From Gp13-AA77 sp035949375 (GTDB lineage Bacteria > Acidobacteriota > Terriglobia > UBA7540), in contig DASZIG010000122.1 in assembly GCA_035949375.1 (NCBI GenBank), forward strand, positions 107,785-171,784: DNA of 64,000 nucleotides, written 5' to 3'. The position numbers were made by a program, and so were the translations under genes. Shown piece by piece: positions 1 to 7,989 of this stretch; positions within the stretch are counted from its first letter, which is position 1, and the number at the start of each line of letters is the position of its first letter. The notes beneath the pieces are model-generated. The model was not told the DNA's origin, made no database searches, and saw only the letters and a program-made list of their open reading frames with translations.

Positions 1-453
1 ATCGTGGGCCTGGGCGCCGCGGCGGAGTTGGCCGCGCGGAAACTCGACGAGGACGCGCGGCGCATCGCAGCCTTGCGCGATCGGCTGCAGACCGGAATCC
101 TGGAGCAGATCAGCGATGTGCGCGTCAATGGCGATATCGCGCACCGCCAGCCTAATACGCTGAACGTGAGCTTTGACGGCCTCAAGGGTGAGTCCCTCGT
201 GATGGCGCTCGACCTCGAGGAAGTGGCCTGCTCCACGGGAGCGGCGTGCTCCTCGGGCTCGACCGAGCCTTCGCACGTGCTCACCGCCATGGGACTCTCG
301 AAAGAGGCGGCGCGCGGCAGCCTGCGCCTGAGTCTCGGCCGGTATAACAGCGAAGCCGACGTCGAGGAGGCGCTTGCGGCGATCATCCGCGTGGCGGAAC
401 GATTGCGAGCGCTTTCGCCGCATTATTCCGCCGCCCGCGCACACGCGTCGTAG
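1..453 (+). CDS. Cysteine desulfurase (NifS/IscS-type), C-terminal part
   Basis: This is the last ~150 residues of a class V PLP aminotransferase-fold enzyme that removes sulfur from cysteine as an enzyme-bound persulfide. The reading frame is open from base 1, so the PLP lysine domain lies outside the window. The sulfur-accepting loop is visible: counting from the GTG at base 4, Cys82 sits in STGAACSSGSTEPSHVL, matching the IscS active-site cysteine loop. The gene ends 12 bp before cutC and shares a strand with mnmA, the enzyme that uses desulfurase-derived sulfur for tRNA 2-thiouridine, so it probably supplies MnmA. Whether it is IscS, NifS or a dedicated desulfurase cannot be decided from this fragment. 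Confidence 0.93.
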   Translation: MVGLGAAAELAARKLDEDARRIAALRDRLQTGILEQISDVRVNGDIAHRQPNTLNVSFDGLKGESLVMALDLEEVACSTGAACSSGSTEPSHVLTAMGLSKEAARGSLRLSLGRYNSEADVEEALAAIIRVAERLRALSPHYSAARAHAS

Positions 454-465
454 CCGGCATTCGCC

Positions 466-1206
466 ATGAGTTTCCCGATGACCGCCACCCCTGCCGAACT
501 CGAAGTCATCGCCTGCACGCTGGAGGATGCTCTGGCGGCGGAGGAAGGTGGCGCTTCGAGGATCGAGCTGACGGTCCGGCTGGATCAGGATGGATTGACC
601 CCTCCGTTGGAGCTGGCGCGCGAAGTGGTTGGGCGCGTGCACATTCCCGTGCGTGCCATGCTGCGGGACCGGGCGGACTTCGAAGTGGGCAGTGTCGACG
701 ACCTGGCGAAACTGACCGGGCGAGCGCTCGATTTTGCGGGCCTCGGCGTAGAGGGGCTGGTAACGGGCTACCTGAGCGGTCAGGCGCTCGATTTCGAGGC
801 GCTGGAAGCGATCCTGAGCGCGGTGCCCGGCGTTCGCTTCACCGCGCATCGCGCCGTCGAGCACACGCGCGATCCGGCGGCGTCCCTGCGGCAGTTGCGC
901 CGCTTCGCCAACGTGGATCGGGCGCTCGTGAGCGCCGGCGCAGGCTCCCTCGATGATCGGCTGGGGCGGCTCGCAGATTATCGCGAGGCGTTCGGCGCTG
1001 CGCGCAGGCTCATTGTCGGCGGCGGCCTCACGCTCGACATGTTGCCGAGGCTCCGTGAGGATCCGGGCCTGACGGTGTTCCATCTCGGCCGTGCGGTGCG
1101 GACGCCGGAACATTCAGACGGCAAGGTTGACGCGGCGAAGGTGCGGCGGGCGTGCCAGGTGTTAGGGATCGGGGACCAGGGATTAGGCGCTGAGGTGGCC
1201 GGCTAA
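466..1206 (+). CDS. cutC: CutC family protein
   Basis: A 246-residue protein matching CutC, a TIM-barrel family historically linked to copper homeostasis but of uncertain biochemical role. Family hallmarks are the early ASRIELT segment, VPVRAMLRDR-like strand (IPVRAMLRDRADF), the VTGYLSG loop, FTAHRAVEHTRDP, and the late IVGGGLT segment. Length is normal. The first ATG is used; a second ATG four codons later (478) is equally possible because neither has a clear Shine-Dalgarno. It lies between a cysteine desulfurase and mnmA in one apparent transcript. A link to thiolation is unproven. Confidence 0.88.
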   Translation: MSFPMTATPAELEVIACTLEDALAAEEGGASRIELTVRLDQDGLTPPLELAREVVGRVHIPVRAMLRDRADFEVGSVDDLAKLTGRALDFAGLGVEGLVTGYLSGQALDFEALEAILSAVPGVRFTAHRAVEHTRDPAASLRQLRRFANVDRALVSAGAGSLDDRLGRLADYREAFGAARRLIVGGGLTLDMLPRLREDPGLTVFHLGRAVRTPEHSDGKVDAAKVRRACQVLGIGDQGLGAEVAG

Positions 1207-1223
1207 AGGGCCGGCGTTTTCAC

Positions 1224-2408
1224 ATGACCATTGCGGTGGCGATGAGCGGCGGGGTAGACAGTTCCACGGCTGCGGCTCTGCTCGCCGAGAACAATTCGAT
1301 GACGGCGAGCGCAGCGGACGGGCCTCATGCGGTTGGGGGACGCGCGTCTCGGGCGCCCGTGGTCGGCCTGACCATGCAGCTTTGGAACCAGCGGCGTCTG
1401 CCGGCGCTGCAAGGCCTCCGAGAGTCATCGGCCAGGCCGGGCCATGCTTCGGGACGGTGCTGTTCGCTTGATGACGTGTATGACGCCCGCGGAGTGGCGC
1501 GCTTCCTAGGCATCCCGTACTACGTAGTAAATCTCGAAGACCGGTTCGAAGCCGGCGTCGTGCGCCCCTTCGTGGAGGCGTATCTCGCCGGCGAGACGCC
1601 CATCCCGTGCAGCCTTTGCAACACCCAGGTGAAGTTTACGGAGTTTTATCGCAGTGCGCAGGCGCTCGGCGCGGAGCGCATCGCCACCGGACACTACGCC
1701 CGGGTGCGGCGCGACCCCTCAACTGGGCGCTATCAGCTTCTGGCGGCCGTCGATCGCGCGCGCGACCAGTCCTACTTTCTTTTCGGCCTCGGCCAGGAGG
1801 AATTGAGCCGGACTATTTTCCCGCTGGGTGACCTGCGCAAGGACGAAGTACGCGCGCTGGCCCGGGCGCGGAAGCTGCCCGTGGCCGACAAGCCGGACAG
1901 CCAGGAGATCTGCTTCGTCTCCTCGGGCACCTATCGCGATTTCATCGACGCCTATCTCGTCGAGCAGGGCGCGAAGCCCGCGGCGGAGGCGGGCGAGGTG
2001 GTCTCGACCGAAGGCAAGGTGCTGGCGCAGCACTCGGGGCTGCACAATTACACCGTGGGCCAGCGCAAGGGCCTTGGCTTCGCGGGGGGCGATCCGCTCT
2101 ACGTGATCGAGCTCGACCGCAACCGTAATCGCGTGGTGGTGGGCCGCAACGCGGAGCTGCTGCGAACCCGATGCCTGGTCCGCGAGGTGAACTGGATCCG
2201 TCCGCTAGCCGGGGGCGAGTGCCGCGCGGCCGACGTGCGTATCCGCAACAAGCACGTGCCGGCGCCGGCGCGCGTGGAATCGCGGGCGAACGCGGAAGCG
2301 ATGGTTGAGTTCGTCGAGCCTCAGCGCGCCATCACGCCGGGGCAGGCAGCCGTGTTTTATGACGGCGATGAGGTACTGGGTGGCGGCTGGATCACCCAAG
2401 CGCTCTGA
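1224..2408 (+). CDS. mnmA: tRNA-specific 2-thiouridylase MnmA
   Basis: ATP-dependent thiouridylase that adenylates U34 of Lys/Glu/Gln tRNAs and inserts sulfur. The PP-loop SGGVDSS is at residues ~9-15, the catalytic cysteines are in PCSLCN and in QEICFV, and the tRNA-contact segment GHYARV is present. The C-terminal barrel includes HNYTVGQRKGLG. Length (394) is slightly above usual because roughly two dozen residues rich in Ala/Ser/Gly lie between the first helix (AALLAE) and the strand VVGLTMQLW. The neighbouring desulfurase suggests a dedicated sulfur relay. The gene converges on the minus-strand membrane protein that follows. Confidence 0.95.
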   Translation: MTIAVAMSGGVDSSTAAALLAENNSMTASAADGPHAVGGRASRAPVVGLTMQLWNQRRLPALQGLRESSARPGHASGRCCSLDDVYDARGVARFLGIPYYVVNLEDRFEAGVVRPFVEAYLAGETPIPCSLCNTQVKFTEFYRSAQALGAERIATGHYARVRRDPSTGRYQLLAAVDRARDQSYFLFGLGQEELSRTIFPLGDLRKDEVRALARARKLPVADKPDSQEICFVSSGTYRDFIDAYLVEQGAKPAAEAGEVVSTEGKVLAQHSGLHNYTVGQRKGLGFAGGDPLYVIELDRNRNRVVVGRNAELLRTRCLVREVNWIRPLAGGECRAADVRIRNKHVPAPARVESRANAEAMVEFVEPQRAITPGQAAVFYDGDEVLGGGWITQAL

Positions 2409-2421
2409 AGCGCGACCCGCG

Positions 2422-2850
2422 TTAAAAGCTGACGTAGGTGACCGTCGCGACCGGCGGGCCCTGGTTCCATTCGCCGGGCATATAGTCGAAGGTCACGCGA
2501 AAGGGACGCGACTCTCCGGGCTGCAGGGGTGGTGAGGTGGTGGAAATGGGATGCACTGTTTTGCGCAGCACCAACTGATTGAGCATGTCGACGAAGGCCA
2601 GATCGAGATCGACTTCGCGCAAAGCCCGCGCGCCGTTGTTGCTGATGCGCGCGTCGAGGTAGGTCACGTTGCTGCCGAGACCCGTCTCGGCGGCGCTCAA
2701 GTGCACGTCGGTGACCGCGACCTGTTTCAGATACGCCTGGGCCTCCGCGCTGAGCGGCGGGCGCACCGCCGGACGGCTGAGCCGGGCGTGCATGAACCAC
2801 GCTCCGGCGGCAAGCACGGCTGCGATCGCCACCGAGATCGTGAAGATCAT
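2422..2850 (-). CDS. Membrane-anchored protein of unknown function (FxLYD/DUF2393-like)
   Basis: About 142 residues if started at the ATG ending at 2850. It has one N-terminal hydrophobic segment (FTISVAIAAVLAAGAWF) followed by an Ig-like soluble domain containing VTYLDARISNNGARALREVDL and a PFRVTFDY strand, a layout seen in FxLYD/DUF2393-type bacterial proteins. The open frame extends upstream to 3000, but that extra DNA is a dispersed palindromic repeat (2889-2992), so the longer start is unlikely. No catalytic motif is seen. It is convergent with mnmA and downstream of pmbA. The family assignment is tentative. Confidence 0.65.
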   Translation of the reverse strand: MIFTISVAIAAVLAAGAWFMHARLSRPAVRPPLSAEAQAYLKQVAVTDVHLSAAETGLGSNVTYLDARISNNGARALREVDLDLAFVDMLNQLVLRKTVHPISTTSPPLQPGESRPFRVTFDYMPGEWNQGPPVATVTYVSF

Positions 2851-2888
2851 CAGAAGCGGCGAGCGGCCATCCGCGAGCTTGCCCGGCC

Positions 2889-2992
2889 TGTCATTTTGAG
2901 GAGCCGCAGACAGTCCTTCGCGCAGTCGGGAGAACACTCCGTGGTCATTCACCTTGCCACTGCGGAGATGATTCGCTTCGCTCGGCATGACA
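2889..2992. repeat. REP-like palindrome, type A, degenerate
   Basis: Left arm begins TGTCATTTTGAGGAGC and right arm ends TTCGCTTCGCTCGGCATGACA, a diverged version of the inverted repeats at 7854-7964 and 11531-11608. It overlaps the 5' extension of the minus-strand open frame ending at 3000. Confidence 0.6.
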
Positions 2993-3074
2993 CGTCCCAA
3001 GGGAATTTCAGTGGGCCCGACTGCTGGACTGAGGGCCGGCTCGACAGCTAGACCCGTCTACGCTGCCGTCCGCA

Positions 3075-4439
3075 CTAGGTGCCGGCCACGGTCAGGCCTT
3101 CGACGAGCAGGGTAGGTGCGGCCAGCGCGCTGCGAAACTCGAGGTCGGCCCCCACCACGGCGATGTGATTCAGCATCTCTTGAAGGCTGCCCGCGATCGT
3201 GACCTCTTCGACCGGGTAGGTCAGCTCCCCATTCTCGATCCACAGGCCGGCGGCGCCGCGCGAGTAATCTCCCGTCACCACGTTCACGCCCATGCCGATC
3301 AGTTCCGTCACGTAGAATCCGCTCCGCACCGATTTCAGGATCTCCGCGGGCGATTGCCGGCCCGGCTGCAGGTAGAAATTCTTGGGGCCGACGCCCGGCG
3401 GCCCCGCCACGCCGCGCGAAGCGTTGCCGGTGGTGCGCAGATTCAGCTTCCGCGCCGTATAGGTGTTGAGCAGATAACTCTTCAGCACGCCGCGCTCGAT
3501 CACGGGCGTGATGCCGGGCGCCACGCCCTCGTCGTCAAACGGGCGCGAGCCGAATCCCGCGGGGCGCAGGCCGTCGTCAAGCACGGTGATGTTCTCGCCC
3601 GCGATGCGTTCGCCGAGTTTGCCAGCGAGAAACGACGCATTCCGATAGATCGAGTCGCCGCGCACAGCCTCGAAGATGTGGCCCACCAGCGACCGTGCCG
3701 TTTCCTGATCGAAGATCACCGGAACCCGGCAAGTGGAGACCTTGCGGGCGCCGAGCCGCCGCAGCACGCGCGCCGCCGCCTCGCGCCCCACGCCTTCCGG
3801 GTCGCTGAGGGCCGCCGCGCCGCGGCCCACGGCGTACCAGTAGTCACGCTGCATCGTGGTGTTCCCGTTCCGGCCTTCCTGCGCGACCGGCACCACCGAG
3901 ACGGAGCCGTAGGACGACCGGTAACTGGCCACAAAGCCGAGGGAGTTGGCGTAAGCCTTGCTTCCGATCCCCGTCTCCACGCCCGCGCCCTCGGAATTCA
4001 TGATCCGGGCATCGGCGTCGAGCGCCGCCTTCTCCGCCCGGCGAGCCACCGCGATGCGCTCTTCAGCGGAAATCTCCGCGAGGTCCGGCGAGTAGAGCTG
4101 AAGGTCGCCCGGGTAGCACCCGAGCTCGGCAGCGTCGGGCAGACCGTTCGCAGGATCGTCCGAGGTGACGCGCGCCATGGCCAGGGTCCGGCCGACCAGA
4201 CGCTCGATCGCTGCCGGTGAAAAGTCGCTCGAGTAGGAACTCGCGCTGCGCGTACCCAGGAAGACGCGCAGGCCAAGCACCTTTGAGCCGGCTTCTTTCA
4301 GGCTTTCGATCTGGCCGAGCCGGATGGTGGTGGAGAACTCGTCGCCTTCACGCACGGTGGCGTCCGCGGCGGTGGCGCCGGCCGCCAGGGCGCGCTGCAC
4401 CAGGTCTTGGGCGATCTGTTCGAGCTGGTCTTGTGGCAT
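3075..4439 (-). CDS. pmbA: TldE/PmbA family metalloprotease subunit
   Basis: A 454-residue TldD/PmbA-fold protein lacking the HExxxH zinc motif, which makes it the E (PmbA) subunit. The N-terminal domain has the typical RLGQIESLKEAGSKVLGLRVFLG segment in part, and the C-terminal domain includes PFDDEGV, LLNTYTARKLNLRTTGNASRG in part, and a late GIWIENGEL-like strand (LWIENGELTYPVEEVTIAG). With TldD it forms a heterodimeric protease that degrades unfolded peptides and matures peptides such as microcins or CcdA. Its partner tldD is 1.1 kb upstream on the same strand, separated by an MCE gene and a toxin-antitoxin pair. Confidence 0.92.
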   Translation of the reverse strand: MPQDQLEQIAQDLVQRALAAGATAADATVREGDEFSTTIRLGQIESLKEAGSKVLGLRVFLGTRSASSYSSDFSPAAIERLVGRTLAMARVTSDDPANGLPDAAELGCYPGDLQLYSPDLAEISAEERIAVARRAEKAALDADARIMNSEGAGVETGIGSKAYANSLGFVASYRSSYGSVSVVPVAQEGRNGNTTMQRDYWYAVGRGAAALSDPEGVGREAAARVLRRLGARKVSTCRVPVIFDQETARSLVGHIFEAVRGDSIYRNASFLAGKLGERIAGENITVLDDGLRPAGFGSRPFDDEGVAPGITPVIERGVLKSYLLNTYTARKLNLRTTGNASRGVAGPPGVGPKNFYLQPGRQSPAEILKSVRSGFYVTELIGMGVNVVTGDYSRGAAGLWIENGELTYPVEEVTIAGSLQEMLNHIAVVGADLEFRSALAAPTLLVEGLTVAGT

Positions 4440-4469
4440 GGCGTCCTGTCTGCAACCTCCGTGCTCCCG

Positions 4470-4994
4470 TCAGTGGGTAAATGGAGCCTTCAGCGCGTCG
4501 CCGAATCTCGACAGCGCCTTCATCATCTGATCGCACGTCTCGGAGGCGGTTCGATCCGCGGTTTTGACCGCGGCGCCGGCTTGCAACACCGGCTGATTCA
4601 CGCTCCCGCGCGTGATGTCGATGTAATCTCCCCCGAGCAACCCTGACGTCGCCACGCTGGCCTCGGAGTCGGCGCGGATCACCGGCTGAAATCTCTTGGC
4701 GATTCGCATCGTGACTTCAACCGGCTTGTCCCCGGCCGGAATCAGGCCGATATCCCACACGCGCCCGACCTGCACGCCCGCAACCTGCACCGCGTCCTTC
4801 ACGTGAAGGCTGCCGGGAACCGCGAGGTCGGCCTTAAGCATGTAGGACGGCGTAAAGAACTCCCAACTATAGCGGGAGCCGACCATTCCCACCAGGAATC
4901 CCACCGCCAGCACGATGGTGTGGCTGAGTACCTCGCGCTTGGCGGTGCTGAGGTTGAACGTTATAACGCGGCCGCCCTGCTGAGTTTCGGCCAT
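4470..4994 (-). CDS. MCE/MlaD domain membrane-anchored lipid-transport protein
   Basis: About 174 residues from the ATG ending at 4994 (MAETQQGG). It has one transmembrane helix (HTIVLAVGFLVGMVG, residues ~25-40) followed by a single MCE domain marked by the strand pair around DAVQVAGVQVGRVWDIGL and the later SGLLGGDYIDIT. MCE proteins form hexameric rings that shuttle phospholipids between membranes, usually with an MlaEF-type ABC permease; no permease or ATPase gene is adjacent, so this is an orphan. A longer frame to 5033 exists, but it overlaps more of the RelE gene. Even the shorter start overlaps the RelE 3' end by 34 bp. Confidence 0.82.
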   Translation of the reverse strand: MAETQQGGRVITFNLSTAKREVLSHTIVLAVGFLVGMVGSRYSWEFFTPSYMLKADLAVPGSLHVKDAVQVAGVQVGRVWDIGLIPAGDKPVEVTMRIAKRFQPVIRADSEASVATSGLLGGDYIDITRGSVNQPVLQAGAAVKTADRTASETCDQMMKALSRFGDALKAPFTH

Positions 4995-5293
4995 GGGGGA
5001 ACCTCGCTTTCGATTGCCCCCCGGCCCAGCCAAACACTAGCGATAGCTTCCTTACGGTGACCGATCTTGACGATATCTACCGTCGCAGTCGGGTCGTCAA
5101 TCGAGTAGATGATACGGTAATCGCCTTGGCGCACACGGTACCGATTCCGTCCGGCGAGTTTTTCGTACCCAGGAGGCCTCGGATCACTTCCAAGAGACCG
5201 TAATCGAGCGCCGATACGCTGGCGATCTTTTTTCGGGAAGGTACCGAGTTCCCTTATTGCCGAAGAGGCGACAATGACCCTATAGCTGGCCAC
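4961..5293 (-). CDS. RelE/ParE family toxin
   Basis: A 110-residue RelE-superfamily protein. The early segment YRVIVASSAIRELGTFPKKDRQRI, the middle KLAGRNRYRVRQGDYRIIYSID and the terminal VDIVKIGHRKE pattern are standard for ribosome-dependent mRNA interferases of this fold. The protein continues ~25 residues past the usual end (IASVWLGRG onward), reading into the start of the downstream MCE gene, which suggests loss of an original stop. It overlaps the antitoxin gene by 14 bp, the usual coupling for such pairs. Confidence 0.87.
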   Translation of the reverse strand: MASYRVIVASSAIRELGTFPKKDRQRIGARLRSLGSDPRPPGYEKLAGRNRYRVRQGDYRIIYSIDDPTATVDIVKIGHRKEAIASVWLGRGAIESEVPPWPKLSRAAAL

Positions 5294-5513
5294 GCTTTTT
5301 CATGTCTCTAAGAACATCTTCTAAGGGAACCCTGGGCTCGTGGGCCCGCTCCCTGAACGCGGCCAGGTCCTCCGCGTCCTCGGACAATGCTTGCCTGACG
5401 GCATCGTTCACGATTTCTGAAACGGAACTGTCGGTTTCCGCCGCCTTCAAACGCAGAGCCCTGTGAAGCTGCTGATCAAAGTAGACGGTTGCTCTCTTTT
5501 GCGCTGATCTCAT
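5280..5513 (-). CDS. Ribbon-helix-helix antitoxin
   Basis: A 77-residue protein with an N-terminal RHH pattern: a basic strand RATVYFDQQLHRAL followed by helices KAAETDSSVSEIVNDAVRQAL. The acidic tail with EDVLRDMKKRGQL is the likely toxin-binding part. It is upstream of and overlaps the RelE toxin gene. RHH antitoxins normally repress their own promoter, which would lie in the 67 bp between this start and the tldD stop. This is the only apparently intact TA pair in the window. Confidence 0.85.
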   Translation of the reverse strand: MRSAQKRATVYFDQQLHRALRLKAAETDSSVSEIVNDAVRQALSEDAEDLAAFRERAHEPRVPLEDVLRDMKKRGQL

Positions 5514-5580
5514 AGCATCATCATAACGTCAAGTTGCTAAAACGGCAAAGCGTCGCAAGCTGTTTCGGCCGCTTCGTGAG

Positions 5581-7035
5581 CTACACAAACGACGTCGCCG
5601 CTTTCGGCGCGGTCCCGCCCACCGTCAGCCGATCCACCTTCAGCGTCGGTATCCCCACGCCCACGGGCACGCTTTGCCCTTCCTTGCCGCAGGTTCCGAT
5701 CCCGGTGTCGAGCTTCAAATCGTAACCGACGGCGGTGACGCGCGTGAGGACGCTCGGGCCGTCGCCGATCAATGTGGCGCCCTTCACCGGCGCCGTGACT
5801 TTGCCGTCTTCGATCAGGTAAGCCTCGGACGCCGAGAACACGAACTTGCCGCTCGTGATGTCCACCTGGCCGCCCCCGAAGTAGACGGCGTATAGGCCGT
5901 GCTTGACCGAGCGAATGATGTCGGCCGGATCGTCTTTCCCCGCCAGCATGTAGGTGTTGGTCATGCGCGGCATCGGAATGTGCTCGTAGCTCTCGCGCCG
6001 CCCGTTACCCGTAAGGCTGGTTTTCATCAGTCCGGCGCTAAGCTTGTCCTGGAGGTAACCCTTCAGGACGCCGTTCTCGATCAACACGTTCTGCTGCGTG
6101 GGCACTCCTTCATCATCCACGTTGAGCGAGCCCCGCCGGTCCGGGATGGTGCCGTCGTCCACCACGGTACAGATCTCGGAAGCGACGCGCTGTCCGATCC
6201 GCCCGCTGAAAGCTGAGATGCCTTTGCGATTGAAGTCGGCTTCGAGGCCGTGGCCGACGGCTTCGTGCAGCAGGATGCCGGGCCACCCGGGACCGAGCAC
6301 CACCTCCATCTCGCCGGCCGGAGCCTCCTGGGCGCTCAACTGGACGATGGCCTGGCGCGCCGCTTCCTGCGCGAAAGACTCGGGTGAGCGGTCGCCCGCG
6401 AAAAACTCGAGCCCCACACGCCCACCGCCGCCGCTCGATCCTGATTGCCGGTTCGTGCCTTCCTGCGCCAGCGTGAACACGTTCAAACGCACGAGCGGCT
6501 GGAAGTCCGCCACCATGCGCCCGTCCGAGCCGGCGATCAGCACGTGGCGGATCTGGTCGGCATAGCCCACGCGCACCTGCCCGATGCGAGCGTCATAGGC
6601 GCGCGCGGCAGCGTCTGCGCGGCGAACCAGATCGAGCTTCGGCTCCAGACCCTCCTCCGTGGGCGCGTGCACGACGGGGTAGAAGTTGTGCGTGGATTCG
6701 AGCGTACTCAGGCCCACCGTGGAGACCTGCGCCGGGCCGCTCGCGATGCGGGCCGCGATCCGGGCGGCTTTCAGGATGCGATCGGGCGAAAGGTCGTCCG
6801 AATAGGCATAACCCGTCTGCGCGCCGGCCACGACGCGAATGCCGCAGCCCGCCGAGATGCCTTCGCTGGCCGTCTTCACCAGCGACTCGTCCACCAGGAT
6901 CGAGGTGGTGGTCGTGTGCTCGAAATAGAGGTCGGCATAATTGCCGCCTTCGGAAAGCGCCGCCGAAAGATAGCGCTCGAGGTCGGTCTCGGCGAGGCCG
7001 TAACGATCGAAGAAGAAGTGGTCCGTTTGGCTCAT
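5581..7035 (-). CDS. tldD: Metalloprotease TldD
   Basis: A 484-residue TldD, the zinc-bearing partner of PmbA/TldE. The metal motif HEAVGH starts at His257 (E258 catalytic, H262 second ligand) within LLHEAVGHGLEADF. Other family segments are KTASEGISAGCGIRV, FNRKGISAFSGRIGQ and DDEGVPTQQNVLIENGVLKGYL in part. It would cleave unstructured peptides as a TldD-TldE heterodimer. The start ATG at 7035 gives MSQTDHFFF. The partner gene pmbA lies downstream across an MCE gene and a toxin-antitoxin insert, so the two may not be strictly co-transcribed. Confidence 0.94.
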   Translation of the reverse strand: MSQTDHFFFDRYGLAETDLERYLSAALSEGGNYADLYFEHTTTTSILVDESLVKTASEGISAGCGIRVVAGAQTGYAYSDDLSPDRILKAARIAARIASGPAQVSTVGLSTLESTHNFYPVVHAPTEEGLEPKLDLVRRADAAARAYDARIGQVRVGYADQIRHVLIAGSDGRMVADFQPLVRLNVFTLAQEGTNRQSGSSGGGGRVGLEFFAGDRSPESFAQEAARQAIVQLSAQEAPAGEMEVVLGPGWPGILLHEAVGHGLEADFNRKGISAFSGRIGQRVASEICTVVDDGTIPDRRGSLNVDDEGVPTQQNVLIENGVLKGYLQDKLSAGLMKTSLTGNGRRESYEHIPMPRMTNTYMLAGKDDPADIIRSVKHGLYAVYFGGGQVDITSGKFVFSASEAYLIEDGKVTAPVKGATLIGDGPSVLTRVTAVGYDLKLDTGIGTCGKEGQSVPVGVGIPTLKVDRLTVGGTAPKAATSFV

Positions 7036-7426
7036 GATGGCTCGATTTCACCCGGCAGGCGCCCATGGTCCCGGGCGGTGTTGCGGGGCAGCGGGTTGAT
7101 CCTGAGTCTCGATGATAGCGGCGGCTGAGTGCGCCGGTCAAGGTTGGCTTTGAATCTGTCGAACGAAGCCACCGCCAAAATGGATTTACTGATGTCAAAG
7201 GGTTTACGCCGATCCGCACTTTGGCTTTTTTCGCTTCGTTTGGCTTCGTTTTGGTCTATTTTTCAGGTCGATTTATTGACTCTATTGTACTTAGTGGCTT
7301 CGTTTTGCAAAATTTTAGATTCTTTTTTTCGCGTTTTGAGTGGTTTATCGCGGGCAAGCCTCAGGCTAGGTTCGAGGCTAGACAATCCCAGTTTTCTCTG
7401 GCCGGGAAACACTCGCACTTACCTGG
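7036..7426. other. Intergenic region with T-rich island
   Basis: No credible gene is seen. Bases ~7213-7345 are far more T-rich than the surroundings and contain GGCTTCGTTTTG twice (7242-7253 and 7296-7307) and a related TCGCTTCGTTTGG just before the first. Open frames here are low-complexity and lack homology features. It lies upstream of tldD and of the GIY-YIG frame, so it may hold promoters in both directions, but none can be named with confidence. Confidence 0.5.
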
Positions 7427-7795
7427 ATGCGGCTCAATAGCCTTGCAATCGATCACCCGACTGCGGCATACTCGCTCGCGTACGGTCGTCATGTTCCAGG
7501 AAATCAAAGACTCGCTTCGCCGGCTGCGAGCGCGTCCCGTCCGCTGTATACGGGCGTCACCAGCAACCTGGAGCGCCGGGTCCGTGAGCATCGGGAGAAA
7601 GTCTTTGGCGGATTCACCGCAAGATCCAACATCAACCGCCTGGTTTATTGCGAGACGTGCGGCGACGTTGTGGCCGCGATCGCCCGCGAGAAGCAGATCA
7701 AGAGTTGGCGGCGCTTGAAGAAGATCGCCTTGATCGAGTCGGCCAATCGAGACTGGAAAGACCTCAGCGACGGATGGTTTGGCAAAAAGGGATAG
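7427..7795 (+). CDS. GIY-YIG family nuclease-like protein, N-terminus abnormal
   Basis: From about residue 38 this frame matches the small GIY-YIG proteins of the YhbQ/UPF0213 type: LYTGVTSNLERRVREHREKVFGGFTARSN, then LVYCETCGDVVAAIAREKQIKSWRRLKKIALIE and the terminal DWKDLSDGWF. The expected first strand (YYVYILAS-like), which carries the GIY half of the motif, is replaced by an unrelated Ala/Ser-rich lead, and the ATG used is only the longest in-frame start. The gene is probably a 5'-damaged copy or has an unrecognised start. Catalytic arginine (RRVREH) is kept. Confidence 0.55.
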   Translation: MRLNSLAIDHPTAAYSLAYGRHVPGNQRLASPAASASRPLYTGVTSNLERRVREHREKVFGGFTARSNINRLVYCETCGDVVAAIAREKQIKSWRRLKKIALIESANRDWKDLSDGWFGKKG

Positions 7796-7853
7796 GCACA
7801 CAAGGCGGCGATGGAGATGCCCGGTTGCTTCACACTCAAGTAAACCACAACAA

Positions 7854-7964
7854 TGTCATTCCGAACGGAGCGCAGCGCAGTGAGGAATCTCGCCTTGACC
7901 TTGCCGAGCGCAGCCCGGGAGAAAAAAGACCGGAGCGAGATTCCTCGCTTCGCTCGGTATGACA
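7854..7964. repeat. REP-like palindrome, type A
   Basis: Inverted repeat with arms TGTCATTCCGAACGGAGCGC / GCTTCGCTCGGTATGACA plus inner GAGGAATCTCGC / GCGAGATTCCTC. It directly follows the nifS-like pseudogene on its downstream side (minus strand). Confidence 0.75.
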
Positions 7965-7989
7965 GGCTGGTCGTAGACGGCGCGTTCCT

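Noticed and set aside
7427..7718. Second plus-strand frame (7221-7718) overlapping the GIY-YIG frame
   Set aside because: Lacks GIY-YIG motifs; it is a shifted reading of the same DNA and of the T-rich island.
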